Of a DNA stretch of 23,883 nucleotides, positions 1 through 7,482 are shown piece after piece (within the stretch, counting starts at the first letter, position 1; every line of letters starts with the position of its first letter). Made by a program: the position numbers and the translations under genes. The DNA lies in contig CAZTCJ010000061.1 in the NCBI GenBank assembly GCA_964612085.1, positions 1 to 23,883 of the forward strand. Reading direction: 5' to 3'. This DNA comes from CAZTCJ01 sp964612085. Its GTDB lineage: Bacteria; Pseudomonadota; Alphaproteobacteria; JAJFIK01. Under the pieces are notes generated by a model. It did no database searches. It was not told the origin of the DNA and worked only from the letters and a program-made list of their open reading frames with translations.

Positions 1-499
1 GGTAGCGGTCGGCCGCGAGCCGCGGCATGCCGCACCGCTCGAGCAGCTCCTCCGCCTTGGCCCGGACCTCCTCCTTCGACTGGGCCAGGCCGTGCACCTT
101 GATCGGCTCGCCGATGATCGCCCCGATGCGCATGCGCGGGTTCAGCGACCCGGCGGGATCCTGGAAGATGATCTGCATCCGGCGCCGGAGCGAGTGCAGC
201 TCGGCGCCGCGCGCCCCGAACACATCCACCCCGTCGAACGCGACGCGCCCGCCGGTCGCCGGCGCCAGCCGGAGGATGGTCCGGCCGACCGTCGTCTTGC
301 CGCACCCCGACTCGCCGACCAGCCCGAGCGTCTCACCCCGGTTGATGTGGAAGCTCACGCCGTCCACGGCCTTCACATGCGAGACGGTGCGCTGCAGCAC
401 GCCGGCCCGAACGGGGAACCAGGTGCGGAGGTCCTCGACCCTGAGGAGCGGGTCCGCCGCGTCTGTCGCTGGGGGCCTCGTCGTCGGCGTCGTCGTCAT
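1..499 (-). CDS. Peptide/nickel ABC transporter ATP-binding protein (OppF/DppF type), 3' part missing
   Basis: This is the N-terminal 166 residues of an ABC ATPase that powers import of oligopeptides or dipeptides at the inner face of the membrane. After about 17 polar residues it carries the family's FPVRAGVL and HVKAVDGVSF segments, a Walker A motif GESGCGKT at residues 62-69 and a Q-loop FQDPAGSLNPRM with Gln113. The KVHGL segment typical of OppF/DppF follows. The signature LSGGQ, Walker B and C-terminal oligopeptide-binding extension lie beyond the left edge, so the gene is cut by the window and not broken. The ATG at 499 is the first in-frame start before the conserved core, but no Shine-Dalgarno sequence precedes it. 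It diverges from the MscS gene across 38 bases. The family is certain; the exact substrate cannot be read. Confidence 0.93.
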   Translation of the reverse strand, partial: MTTTPTTRPPATDAADPLLRVEDLRTWFPVRAGVLQRTVSHVKAVDGVSFHINRGETLGLVGESGCGKTTVGRTILRLAPATGGRVAFDGVDVFGARGAELHSLRRRMQIIFQDPAGSLNPRMRIGAIIGEPIKVHGLAQSKEEVRAKAEELLERCGMPRLAADRY

Positions 500-524
500 G
501 GACGGATGGTAGCGGCGCGGCCGG

Positions 525-530
525 TACACT
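525..530 (+). promoter_or_regulatory. Possible -10 element of a leaderless promoter for the MscS gene
   Basis: TACACT lies 7 bases before the ATG at 538, so a transcript from it would start at or next to the start codon. This fits the absence of any Shine-Dalgarno sequence. No convincing -35 hexamer is seen, and the whole divergent spacer is only 38 bases. Confidence 0.25.
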
Positions 531-537
531 GCCGCGG

Positions 538-1449
538 ATGCAGGCCCCCGCCGACCCCTTCACCTTCGACGCTGCGTCCGAAACGGTGCTGGACACGCTG
601 CGTGACATCTGGTGGAGCTTCCTGAGCCACCTGCCGCTCCTGGCCGCCGGGATGGTCGTGCTGCTCGTCACGGCCGTCATCGGCGTCGCGGCTCGGATCG
701 CGGCGCGCCGGCTGCTGCGGGGCGTGGGGCTGCGGCAGTCGCTGAAGGACCTGATCGAGCGCGTGGTCGTCGTCGGCGTGTGGATCGCCGGGCTGCTGCT
801 GACGGCGATGGTGGTGTTCCCCGGCGTGTCGCCGGCCGACGCCCTGGCGGCCCTCGGCATCGGCTCCATCGCGATCGGCCTGGCTTTCCGCGACATCTTC
901 GAGAACTTCTTCGCCGGCGTGCTGATCCTGTGGCGCTTCCCGTTCGAGAACGGCGACTTCATCTCCTGCAACGGCCAAACCGGCCGGGTGGTGACGGTGA
1001 CCGTGCGCAACACGGTGCTGCGCACGGTGGAGGGCGAGCTGGTGGTGCTGCCGAACTCGACGATCTACAAGAACCCGGTCGAGGTGCTGACGCACCAGCC
1101 GGTGCGCCGCCTGACCATCATCGCGGGCGTGGCGTACGGCGAGAACGTCGCGCACGCCCGAGACGTGATCCGCCGGTCCGTGGAGGCCTGCCGCACGATC
1201 GCCGAGGGCCGCCCGGTGGAGATCTTTGCGCGCGAGTTCGCCGACAGCTCGATCAACTTCGAGGTGACGTGGTGGACGGGCGCCACCCCCCAGGCCCGCC
1301 GCGAATCCCGGGATGAGGTGGTTGAAGCCGTGAAGCGCGGGCTGGACGAGGCGGGCATCGAGATCCCATTCCCGCAGCGGTCGCTGTGGTTCCGGGACGG
1401 GGTGCGCGTGGAGGCGGAGCGGCGGGACAACGCCCAGGATCACGAGTGA
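538..1449 (+). CDS. MscS-family mechanosensitive ion channel
   Basis: This 303-residue protein should form a membrane channel that opens under membrane tension and releases solutes on hypo-osmotic shock. Hydrophobic helices lie at about residues 24-55 and 72-95. The pore helix (about 100-135) carries GIGSIAIGLAFRDIFENFFAG, the glycine/alanine-rich TM3 typical of the family. The beta domain follows (FPFENGDFI, then LVVLPNSTIYKNPV), and then an alpha-beta cytosolic domain. About 300 residues is the normal length for the compact MscS type. The ATG at 538 is the first in-frame start and has no Shine-Dalgarno sequence. It diverges from the ABC ATPase and converges on the unknown gene at 1510, with a hairpin between them. 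The family call is firm; whether it is the main osmotic valve is unknown. Confidence 0.92.
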   Translation: MQAPADPFTFDAASETVLDTLRDIWWSFLSHLPLLAAGMVVLLVTAVIGVAARIAARRLLRGVGLRQSLKDLIERVVVVGVWIAGLLLTAMVVFPGVSPADALAALGIGSIAIGLAFRDIFENFFAGVLILWRFPFENGDFISCNGQTGRVVTVTVRNTVLRTVEGELVVLPNSTIYKNPVEVLTHQPVRRLTIIAGVAYGENVAHARDVIRRSVEACRTIAEGRPVEIFAREFADSSINFEVTWWTGATPQARRESRDEVVEAVKRGLDEAGIEIPFPQRSLWFRDGVRVEAERRDNAQDHE

Positions 1450-1455
1450 TCGCGA

Positions 1456-1476
1456 GCCGGGGCGCGCCGCCCCGGC
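1456..1476. terminator. GC-rich hairpin between convergent genes
   Basis: An 8-base perfect stem, GCCGGGGC paired with GCCCCGGC, encloses a 5-base loop. It starts 7 bases after the MscS stop codon and lies between two convergent genes, as a terminator would. No T-run follows on either strand, so it would be a non-canonical terminator. Confidence 0.5.
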
Positions 1477-1509
1477 GAAGGCGCCCGACGGGGATGCCTG
1501 CACGCCGAT

Positions 1510-2250
1510 TCAGCTATCGCAGACGCACCACGACCACCGCAGCGGCGCCTCGAGCTGGTCGAACCACAGCCCCTCCTCCTGCAGCATCCGGCGACGGGCC
1601 CGCCGGCGCGGTCCGGGGCGCCTGGAGGGGATCGGCCACGTCTCGCGAACAAGGGTCTGGACCGCCTGGACCTCGGGCTGCGACGTCACGGCCTCCAGGA
1701 ACTCGCGGTGGGTGCGCGGCCACGGATAGCCCTGCCCGTGGATCGAAAGGGCCATCCACCCGAGCATGCGCGCACGGTCGGCGTCCATGACGGCCGCGCG
1801 GATCGGACCGACATCGAACGACCAGCCGTCGGGCCGAGCCGTGAATTGGTTCTGATCCGACGGCTCGTGCAGCCTGCGCTGAAGGTCTGGCGTGAGCTCG
1901 CCGAGGCGCACATGAGCACGGTAGATCGACGCCGGTCCGCCGCCCGGCCGCGACAGGCCTTCAAGGGCGGCGGCTGCGCCGACGAAGTCATCGGCTCGAA
2001 CGTCAAGATCGCAATCGCGTTGTTTCAGACGGGTGAAGATCACTCCGCCTTTCGACTCGTTCACCTCGATGTACATGTCGCGCCGGTCCACGTCAATCCT
2101 GTCGCCCAGCATGACCTCCACGCCAACGCCACGCGCCTCGGCCACATCAAGGGCCGCGAATGACCGGAGGAACTGGGCGAGCGTCTGCGTCGTCACGCGA
2201 GGCGGCCGGCCCATGGGGTTGTAGAGGTTTACAGACGTCCAGAACGCCAT
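1510..2250 (-). CDS. Hypothetical protein, 246 aa
   Basis: I do not recognise a family. The protein is soluble, with no signal peptide and no membrane helix. It mixes short beta-like stretches (MYIEVNESKGGVIFTRLKQ, around residue 60) with helical segments, and ends in a basic RRPGPRRRARRR cluster followed by a Trp-rich tail with two cysteines. The start at 2250 gives the longest reading; an alternative Met lies 12 codons in (MGRPPRVTTQTL). Neither has a Shine-Dalgarno sequence. The start lies only 3 bases past the CoA-transferase stop codon, close enough to look operonic. The block from here leftward differs from the rest of the window, however, so this could instead be a gene truncated or fused at a junction. 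It is likely a real gene because its frame is open, long, and has a normal residue mix. Confidence 0.62.
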   Translation of the reverse strand: MAFWTSVNLYNPMGRPPRVTTQTLAQFLRSFAALDVAEARGVGVEVMLGDRIDVDRRDMYIEVNESKGGVIFTRLKQRDCDLDVRADDFVGAAAALEGLSRPGGGPASIYRAHVRLGELTPDLQRRLHEPSDQNQFTARPDGWSFDVGPIRAAVMDADRARMLGWMALSIHGQGYPWPRTHREFLEAVTSQPEVQAVQTLVRETWPIPSRRPGPRRRARRRMLQEEGLWFDQLEAPLRWSWCVCDS

Positions 2251-2253
2251 CGG

Positions 2254-2916
2254 CTAGGCCGCCATCACCCGCGGCTCTACATCCGTCAGGATCTCAGCCT
2301 CCGTCTTCGCCTTCACCTCATCCACGCTGACGCCCGGCGCCAGCTCGGTCAGGCGGAAGCGCCGCTTCGCCTCGTCCATCTCCAGCACGCACAGGTCCGT
2401 GATGATCATGTCGATGCAGCGCTTGCCCGTCAGCGGCAGCGAGCACGCCTTCAGGATCTTCGGGGCGCCCTTCTTGTTGACGTGCTCCATCGTCACGACG
2501 ACCTTCTTGACGCCCGACACCAGGTCCATGGCGCCGCCCATGCCCTTGACCATCTTGCCGGGGATCATCCAGTTGGCGATGTCGCCCGCTTCCGAGACTT
2601 CCATGGCGCCCAGGATCGACAGGTCGATATGGCCCCCACGGATCATCCCGAAACTGTCGGCGGACGAGAAATAGGACGTGCGGTCCAGTTCCGTCACGGT
2701 CTGCTTGCCCGCATTAATCAGATCGGCGTCGATTTCCGCTTCCGTGGGGAAGGGACCCATGCCGAGCATGCCGTTTTCCGATTGCAGCGTCACGTCGATA
2801 CCGTCCGGGATGTAGTTGGCGACAAGGGTCGGAATGCCGATCCCAAGGTTAACGTAAAAGCCGTCTTTCAGTTCCCGCGCGGCGCGTTGCGCCATGTCTT
2901 CGCGTGTCCAGGGCAT
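2254..2916 (-). CDS. scoB: 3-oxoacid CoA-transferase subunit B
   Basis: This is the beta subunit of a succinyl-CoA:3-oxoacid (or acetate/acetoacetate) CoA-transferase, which moves CoA onto 3-oxoacids such as acetoacetate in ketone-body or polyhydroxybutyrate breakdown. The 220-residue chain opens with the family's YVNLGIGIPTLVANYIP segment and carries the active-site SENG motif, with the catalytic glutamate at residue 47. GGAMDLVSGVKKVVVTMEH comes later. The ATG at 2916 is chosen because AAGGAGG sits 6 bases upstream; the frame stays open another 70 codons upstream, but that stretch is low-complexity basic sequence over the intergenic gap and subunit A. Subunit A lies 44 bases upstream. The ATG of the next gene on this strand begins 3 bases after the stop. 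The enzyme class is firm; SCOT versus AtoDA specificity is not resolved. Confidence 0.94.
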   Translation of the reverse strand: MPWTREDMAQRAARELKDGFYVNLGIGIPTLVANYIPDGIDVTLQSENGMLGMGPFPTEAEIDADLINAGKQTVTELDRTSYFSSADSFGMIRGGHIDLSILGAMEVSEAGDIANWMIPGKMVKGMGGAMDLVSGVKKVVVTMEHVNKKGAPKILKACSLPLTGKRCIDMIITDLCVLEMDEAKRRFRLTELAPGVSVDEVKAKTEAEILTDVEPRVMAA

Positions 2917-2960
2917 GATATCCTCCTTGTATGGCTGCCGGTTTCCGGCGCCATCAACAG

Positions 2961-3662
2961 TTACGCGGCGTCTCGCGTGGTGCGCCGCTCGATGCGTTTT
3001 TCGTGGGTCCCCTGAAGAATGCGCTGCACGAAAATGCCGGGCGTGTGGATGAGATCCGGATCGAGGTCGCCAACCGGCACGATCTCTTCCACTTCCGCCA
3101 CCGTCACCTTGCCGCTTGCGGCGCACATGGGATTGAAGTTCCGCGCGGTCTTCCGGTAGATCAGATTGCCCTGGGCATCGCCCTTCCAGGCCTTGACGAT
3201 GGCGAGATCGGCGCGGATGCCGCGCTCCATCAGATAGGTCTCGCCGTCGAAATCGCGGGTCTCCTTGCCTTCGGCCACCTGGGTGCCGACACCGGTCTTG
3301 GTGAAGAAGGCGGGGATGCCCGCGCCGCCCGCGCGCAGGCGTTCGGCGAGCGTGCCCTGGGGCGTGAACTCCACCTCAAGCTCGCCCGCCAGGAACTGAC
3401 GTTCGAACTCGCCGTTCTCGCCCACATAAGAAGAGATCATCTTCTTGATCTGGCGGGTCTGGAGCAGCAGGCCCAGGCCGAAATCGTCGACGCCGCAATT
3501 GTTCGAGGCGACGGTGAGGTCCTTGGTGCCCGCGTCGCGGATGGCGGCGATGGCGTTTTCCGGAATGCCGCACAGGCCGAAGCCGCCTGCGGCGATGAGC
3601 ATGCCATCGAACAGCAGGCCGTCGAGGGCCGAAGCGGCGTCCTTGTAGACTTTATTGGCCAT
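2961..3662 (-). CDS. scoA: 3-oxoacid CoA-transferase subunit A
   Basis: This is the alpha subunit that pairs with subunit B, encoded immediately downstream, to make the active CoA-transferase. The 233-residue protein has the N-terminal VYKDAASALDGLLFDGMLIAAGGFGLCGIPE block with the CoA-binding glycine-rich turn. The NNCGVDDFGLGLLLQTRQIKKMISSYVGEN block follows, then FTPQGTLAERLRAGGAGIPAF, all typical of ScoA/AtoD. The ATG at 3662 is preceded by AAGGAG. The 116-base gap to the upstream DUF1993 gene is the largest in this run of minus-strand genes and holds a weak promoter candidate, so the scoAB pair may also be expressed on its own. Length and motifs match the family with nothing missing. Confidence 0.95.
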   Translation of the reverse strand: MANKVYKDAASALDGLLFDGMLIAAGGFGLCGIPENAIAAIRDAGTKDLTVASNNCGVDDFGLGLLLQTRQIKKMISSYVGENGEFERQFLAGELEVEFTPQGTLAERLRAGGAGIPAFFTKTGVGTQVAEGKETRDFDGETYLMERGIRADLAIVKAWKGDAQGNLIYRKTARNFNPMCAASGKVTVAEVEEIVPVGDLDPDLIHTPGIFVQRILQGTHEKRIERRTTRDAA

Positions 3663-3730
3663 GGAAGGTCTCCTTGGCTTGGGAAGGGGGTGGTGAGGGG
3701 CGGCCGAAGGGCCGGATGTCGTTGAGGCGG

Positions 3731-3759
3731 AGTGTGCAACCGGCGGCGGATCGGTTCAA
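3731..3759 (-). promoter_or_regulatory. Candidate sigma70-type promoter ahead of scoA
   Basis: On the minus strand TTGAAC (3759-3754) and CACACT (3736-3731) are spaced 17 bases apart, about 70 bases before the scoA ATG. The -35 matches the consensus well but the -10 matches at only three of six positions. The call rests mainly on position in the one long gap of this gene run. Confidence 0.28.
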
Positions 3760-3778
3760 GATCCAGATCGCTAACCGT

Positions 3779-4339
3779 TCAGCCTTTGGTCATCGTGCCA
3801 GGGCGCAGATAGGCGAAAGCATGCTGAACGTAATCCGCTTTACCCAAGTCAACGCCTTTATGACGCAGGATGGCGTAGGCCGTCATGAGGTGAAAGTAGA
3901 ACTGCGGCAACGCCCAATCCCGCGCATACTGATCGCCGGTCATGTCGAAGATCATGCCGTTCGGCAGGTCGATGGCAATGGATCGATCCGCGCCAGCGTC
4001 GAGCGCATTGGGACCGAGGGTTTTCAGAAAGGCTTGGGTCTCGTCGATCCGGGTTTGGGCATCGGCGAGCGATCCGGGATGATCTCCGGCAATCCGGCCT
4101 TCGCGCGCAAGCGCGTGCCAGCTTTCGGGAAAAGGTTCGCCCCGAAGACGGTAAGGCGCTTCCTGGGCCTGCAAGCACGAGAACCGGATTTGGGTTGAGA
4201 GCGTGAACATGTCCGGGGCAAGGCGCGCGGAAAGAAGCGCCTCCGCATTACCTGTCTGTTCCTGGGCCTTGCCGAGCCAGCCGGACAGCGCTGTTAGCAT
4301 CTGCCTATATGTTGGCACAAGGAGGGTTGTGAGCGACAT
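3779..4339 (-). CDS. DUF1993 domain-containing protein
   Basis: The 186-residue protein matches the DUF1993 pattern from end to end. It starts with LLVPTYRQMLTALSGWLGKA, has the APDMFTLSTQIRFSCLQAQEAPYRLRG block, and finishes with DWALPQFYFHLMTAYAILRHKGVDLGKADY. Proteins of this family are small, helical and soluble, and resemble the DinB-like four-helix bundle. No biochemical role is established, and I infer none. The start is supported by GGGAGA 6 bases upstream of the ATG. The 43-base gap to the upstream isomerase gene suggests co-transcription. The length is normal for the family. Confidence 0.86.
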   Translation of the reverse strand: MSLTTLLVPTYRQMLTALSGWLGKAQEQTGNAEALLSARLAPDMFTLSTQIRFSCLQAQEAPYRLRGEPFPESWHALAREGRIAGDHPGSLADAQTRIDETQAFLKTLGPNALDAGADRSIAIDLPNGMIFDMTGDQYARDWALPQFYFHLMTAYAILRHKGVDLGKADYVQHAFAYLRPGTMTKG

Positions 4340-4382
4340 GGGATCTCCCGAGAAAAAGGCTGTGTCGGTCTAATTCAGGTCT

Positions 4383-5000
4383 TTATCTGTATGCGGTGCT
4401 TTCCGCCTTCTGCGCCCATTCCAGCGCCTGGTCGAGCCGGTCGAAGCCCCAGAACAGTTCGCCGTCAACGACGAAGCTGGGTGCGCCGAAAATGCCGCGC
4501 GCCTTGGCGGCCTCCACCTGGGCGCGCAGATCGTCCTTCACCCGCTTGTCCTGAGTGGCGGCGATGAGCCCCGCCGCGTCGAGCCCCAGGCGCTCCAGGA
4601 TGTCGCTTAAGACCTCTTTCGAGTCGATATTCTGTCCGTGTACGAAGTTCGCCTCGTAAACCGCGCGGGTGAACGGGCCAATCCAGGGCTCACCCTGGCC
4701 CAGGAGGGCAAGGCGTGCCACCCGGATCGTGTTGTGGGGAAAGATGGCGGGCTTGTTGAAAGCGAGGCCTTCGCGGGCGCAGGTCCGCTCCAGGTCCCGC
4801 CACATATAGCGGCCCTTCACCGGTACCATGTTGAAGATGGAGTCGGTCCAGCCCTGAAGCTCGTGGCCGATGGGGCCGAGCAGGAAGGGCCGCCAGACGA
4901 TGGGCACGCCCGCCTCGCGCGCCTTGTCTTCGATGCGCATGGCCGCAGGATAGGAATAGGTGCTGGCGAATTCGTACCAAAATTCCAATGTTGCGGACAT
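4383..5000 (-). CDS. 2-hydroxychromene-2-carboxylate isomerase-like (DsbA-fold) protein
   Basis: This is a member of the glutathione-dependent HCCA isomerase / kappa-class GST family, cytosolic thioredoxin-fold enzymes that isomerise aromatic degradation intermediates. The 205-residue chain begins LEFWYEFASTYSY, where a serine (residue 13) occupies the catalytic position that NahD also fills with serine, and has no CxxC. It also shows VWRPFLLGPIG, the mid-chain helical insert, and the C-terminal GIFGAPSFVVDGELFWGFDRLD strand-turn with the cis-proline. AGGAGG precedes the ATG at 5000. The gene is 9 bases downstream of YtoQ, so the two are probably translated from one message. The true substrate is open: such proteins occur widely without any naphthalene pathway, and none is visible here. 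A distant paralogue lies at 17820-18431. Confidence 0.88.
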   Translation of the reverse strand: MSATLEFWYEFASTYSYPAAMRIEDKAREAGVPIVWRPFLLGPIGHELQGWTDSIFNMVPVKGRYMWRDLERTCAREGLAFNKPAIFPHNTIRVARLALLGQGEPWIGPFTRAVYEANFVHGQNIDSKEVLSDILERLGLDAAGLIAATQDKRVKDDLRAQVEAAKARGIFGAPSFVVDGELFWGFDRLDQALEWAQKAESTAYR

Positions 5001-5009
5001 AACAGCCTC

Positions 5010-5477
5010 CTAGAGTTCGCCTTTGATCGCATAAGTCAGCACGCGCACCACCTGTTCCGGCGTCTCGGCGACGGCGAGCGCCGCGGCGTCCACTTCCTTC
5101 AGCGCGTGGGTCAGCTCCGGGTCGTGGAGCACGATCAGAGGTTTGCCGGACGCGGCGGCATAGCCCGCATCGAAGGCCGCGTTCCATTGTTTGTATTTGT
5201 CGCCGAAGCGCACCACCACCAGATCGGCTCGCTCGATCAGTGTCCGTGTGCGGATGGCATTGACCATGGCGCCTTTGTGGTCGCGCCAATAGGGCTTGTC
5301 TTCCTGGCCCAGGGTTTCCACGCCGCACAGGTCGCTGGCTTCGTGATTGGTGACGGGGCTGGAGAACTCGACCGGTAGACCGGCGGCCTTGGCGCCGTTG
5401 ACGATCCGGTCGCGCCAGTCGGTGTGGATTTCGCCGGAGAGATAAATGTCCCAGACATCGTCGGGCGTGAAGGTCAT
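5010..5477 (-). CDS. YtoQ family protein
   Basis: The 155-residue soluble protein matches the YtoQ family over its whole length. It has the N-terminal WDIYLSGEIHTDWR block and the SPVTNHEASD turn. The DLVVVRFGDKYKQWNAAFDAGYAAASGKPLIVLHDPELTHALKEVDAAA core follows. The fold should be a Rossmann-like sheet related to nucleoside 2-deoxyribosyltransferases, by the gene family's general resemblance; the catalytic role is not known. AGAGG before the ATG at 5477 supports the start. It sits 9 bases from the isomerase downstream and 37 from the membrane-protein gene upstream. Confidence 0.85.
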   Translation of the reverse strand: MTFTPDDVWDIYLSGEIHTDWRDRIVNGAKAAGLPVEFSSPVTNHEASDLCGVETLGQEDKPYWRDHKGAMVNAIRTRTLIERADLVVVRFGDKYKQWNAAFDAGYAAASGKPLIVLHDPELTHALKEVDAAALAVAETPEQVVRVLTYAIKGEL

Positions 5478-5514
5478 GGGGAGCCTCTTCAGGTTGGAGT
5501 GGGGTGCCTGCTTT

Positions 5515-6102
5515 TTACGCCACGCCGCCGTCCGCTTCCAGCCGCTTACGGATCATGTTGGAGTCGATCAGAATGGCCGCGACCGTCACGGCGTAAATGC
5601 CCGCCACGGCGAAGGGCAGGAGCGTCGTCCGTCCCTCCGGCACGAACAGCCAAATCAGAAAGACGGCAAGCGCCCGCACGATCGCGTGGCCGGTGAAAAT
5701 ATGATTGCGGCCATAGGTCCAGCCAATGGCGGGCCAGTGGATCGACATGCCGATGGCCAGAATGAGGGGCACCAGCTCCTGCTCCGTCCAGAAGGCGGCG
5801 ATGGCCATGGGCCAGAACAGCAACATGGAGGCAAAGGCCGGAAACAGCAGCGAACCGGTCGCGGCCTTATCCTTCATGAAGTCGTTGCGGAACAATTTGG
5901 CGAGCTGAAGGGCCACGGGGAAGATCGTCCCGCTGGTGATGAAGGCGATCAGGCTCCAATTGTGCAGACTGAAGAAATATCCGCAGACGCCAAGGGCAAG
6001 CCAGTAGAGCGTGCCGGCGATCGGGATCGGATAGCCGCCGCGCAGGCGCGCATAAGAACTCAAACGATCGTGCCGAAGCGCCTTTTCAAGATCGGTGGTC
6101 AT
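5515..6102 (-). CDS. DUF7010-like multi-pass membrane protein
   Basis: The 195-residue protein has about six hydrophobic helices with very short loops. Its sequence follows the DUF7010 pattern: PIPIAGTLYWLALGVCGYFFS near the N-terminus, SGTIFPVALQLAKLF, then MLLFWPMAIAAF, AIGMSIHWPAIGWTYG and a final PEGRTTLLPFAVAGIY. The family has no assigned function. The frame stays open 41 codons further upstream, but that overlaps the preceding gene. The ATG at 6102 has GGGGGG 6-7 bases upstream and leaves a 10-base gap to the upstream gene, so I chose it. Coupling with the four-helix protein just upstream suggests that the two membrane proteins act together, which is inference. Confidence 0.78.
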   Translation of the reverse strand: MTTDLEKALRHDRLSSYARLRGGYPIPIAGTLYWLALGVCGYFFSLHNWSLIAFITSGTIFPVALQLAKLFRNDFMKDKAATGSLLFPAFASMLLFWPMAIAAFWTEQELVPLILAIGMSIHWPAIGWTYGRNHIFTGHAIVRALAVFLIWLFVPEGRTTLLPFAVAGIYAVTVAAILIDSNMIRKRLEADGGVA

Positions 6103-6112
6103 AGATCCCCCC

Positions 6113-6511
6113 TTAAGCATGCGGCGGCAGCAGATATAGGAAGAAGAGCACGACCATAACCGTATCGACAAGGGCGGCAAGATAGGCCTGATGGCCCCGG
6201 AAGCGGCTGCCCGCGCCGAAAACAAGAGCGGCGAAGGCCAGCTTGCCGACGGCTGTGAATAACACGATCGGAAAGCGCAGCGGTTCCAGGAACGCCGACA
6301 GAACCAGTAGAACGCCGCCCAGGGCGATCAGCGCGCTCCAATTGCGCATGACAAGCACCGTGGCCGGACTGTCCGGCAAGGTCTCGCCAAAGAAGGTCTT
6401 GAACTGCGTCGCCGGTGCGATCACGCCCTGGATCATGGTGCAGGTCAGAAGGCCCGACACGATCAGAATCCAGAAGATATGCGCTTCGACAAACCCCGTG
6501 ATGGCAAGCAT
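6113..6511 (-). CDS. Small four-helix membrane protein, function unknown
   Basis: I do not recognise the family by name. The 132-residue protein has four clear hydrophobic helices, at about residues 10-30, 58-78, 82-100 and 108-128. A soluble loop of around 25 residues (TQFKTFFGETLPDSPATV) lies between the first and second, and FRGHQAYLAALVDT between the third and fourth. The layout resembles small integral-membrane proteins of the DoxX-like or patatin-operon type, but there are no diagnostic residues. The ATG at 6511 is preceded by GGGGAGGA, a strong ribosome binding site. It is second in the leftward gene run, 41 bases after the GFA gene and 10 before the DUF7010 gene. Confidence 0.75.
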   Translation of the reverse strand: MLAITGFVEAHIFWILIVSGLLTCTMIQGVIAPATQFKTFFGETLPDSPATVLVMRNWSALIALGGVLLVLSAFLEPLRFPIVLFTAVGKLAFAALVFGAGSRFRGHQAYLAALVDTVMVVLFFLYLLPPHA

Positions 6512-6552
6512 GAGCGTCCTCCCCAGTAAATTGATCCGTGTGTCAATGACCT

Positions 6553-6966
6553 TTACGGCATGGGCTTGAACGCCTCGAAGCTCGGGATGCGTTCGTCCAG
6601 CGGATGCCAGGGCGCTTTATCGGCGGTGAAGATCTGCTCATCGACCGGCACACCCGGATCGTCATCAAGGGTGCCGACCGCGAGGCCGAACCCGTCCCGA
6701 CCTTCCACAAGGAATTGGAGATTGGTGCCGCATGTGCCGCAGAAAGTGCGTGTCACCGTTTCGGAAGACCGGTAGGACCGGACCATGTCCGCCCCTTGGG
6801 TGAACCGGAACGACTCAGGCGCCACCCGCCCATAGGCGCCGAAGGCCGAGCCATGGGCTTTCTGGCACATGGTGCAATGGCAATAGCTGATCGCCCCGAT
6901 CGTGTCGCGAATTTCATACCGCACCGCGCCGCACAGGCACGAGCCCTTCAAAACAGCCATCCTCAT
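6553..6966 (-). CDS. GFA-family zinc-binding protein
   Basis: This member of the GFA (glutathione-dependent formaldehyde-activating-like) family has 137 residues. The zinc-binding cysteines are all visible: GSCLCGAVRYE at residues 8-18, CHCTMC in the 30s, and FCGTCGTNLQF near residue 75. FRFTQGADMVRSYRSSETVTRTFC and the C-terminal KAPWHPLDERIPSFE are also family hallmarks. Despite the name, most such proteins are not proven formaldehyde enzymes, and I assign none. AGGA precedes the first ATG at 6966; a second Met two codons later is also possible. It is the first gene of the leftward run and diverges from the small membrane protein at 7170, so the run's main promoter should lie in 6967-7169. 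Confidence 0.9.
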   Translation of the reverse strand: MRMAVLKGSCLCGAVRYEIRDTIGAISYCHCTMCQKAHGSAFGAYGRVAPESFRFTQGADMVRSYRSSETVTRTFCGTCGTNLQFLVEGRDGFGLAVGTLDDDPGVPVDEQIFTADKAPWHPLDERIPSFEAFKPMP

Positions 6967-7169
6967 GCTTTCCTGCCGTTTAGCCCGGAGCGCATCCTAC
7001 AAGATGCGGCCGGTCCAGACGAGAGGCGCGGGGGGCGCATGCCTTGACGGGGCCACAATCAAAGAACACGTATAAGTCATCGGGCGTGGGCGCGCTCGGC
7101 TTGCGGATGTCGAAACGATGTCCATGGCAGCGCGCCGGGGGCGGGGTCGAAGTTAAGGAGGACCACGTC

Positions 7170-7475
7170 ATGTTCCGGACTTTCTGGCTTGCATGCATCA
7201 ACGGCGTGGCGCTTGCCTCGCTTGCCGCCATTGCTTTCGGTTTTCAGGCCGGGGCGCTGGGCGCGATCAATGCGTTTGTCGGCGCGCTCTCGGTGCTTGC
7301 CATGTTCACCGGTTATCAGCTCATGGTGCGCGAAGGCCTGTCGGTCGGCGCGGCCGTCTATTCCATGCTGTTCGAACCGGGCTCTTATCCGGCGCGCGCG
7401 TTCGGCTATCTGTCCTATATCGTGTCCGCCATACTCGGGGTCACGGTCGCCGTTCAAGCCGCCGCCTTCCTGTAA
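7170..7475 (+). CDS. Small hydrophobic membrane protein, 101 aa
   Basis: I do not recognise this protein. The 101 residues are largely hydrophobic, with three likely helices at about residues 6-28, 30-48 and 80-100, and one charged turn, MVREGLSVGAAVY, in the middle. The frame is open upstream to 7044, but AAGGAGGA centred near 7159 points clearly to the ATG at 7170. The extra 42 codons are basic and unlike a protein start. The gene stands alone on the plus strand, divergent from the GFA gene, and ends 7 bases before a strong bidirectional terminator. A single-gene unit with a strong ribosome site suggests real expression. Confidence 0.72.
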   Translation: MFRTFWLACINGVALASLAAIAFGFQAGALGAINAFVGALSVLAMFTGYQLMVREGLSVGAAVYSMLFEPGSYPARAFGYLSYIVSAILGVTVAVQAAAFL

Positions 7476-7482
7476 GATAAGA

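Noticed and set aside
2917..3126. 70-residue N-terminal extension of scoB
   Set aside because: The extension overlaps scoA coding sequence in another frame and the strong ribosome site marks the internal ATG.
7044..7076. TTGACG and TATAAG as a promoter for the small membrane protein
   Set aside because: The spacing is 21 bases, too long for a standard sigma70 promoter, so I did not list it.
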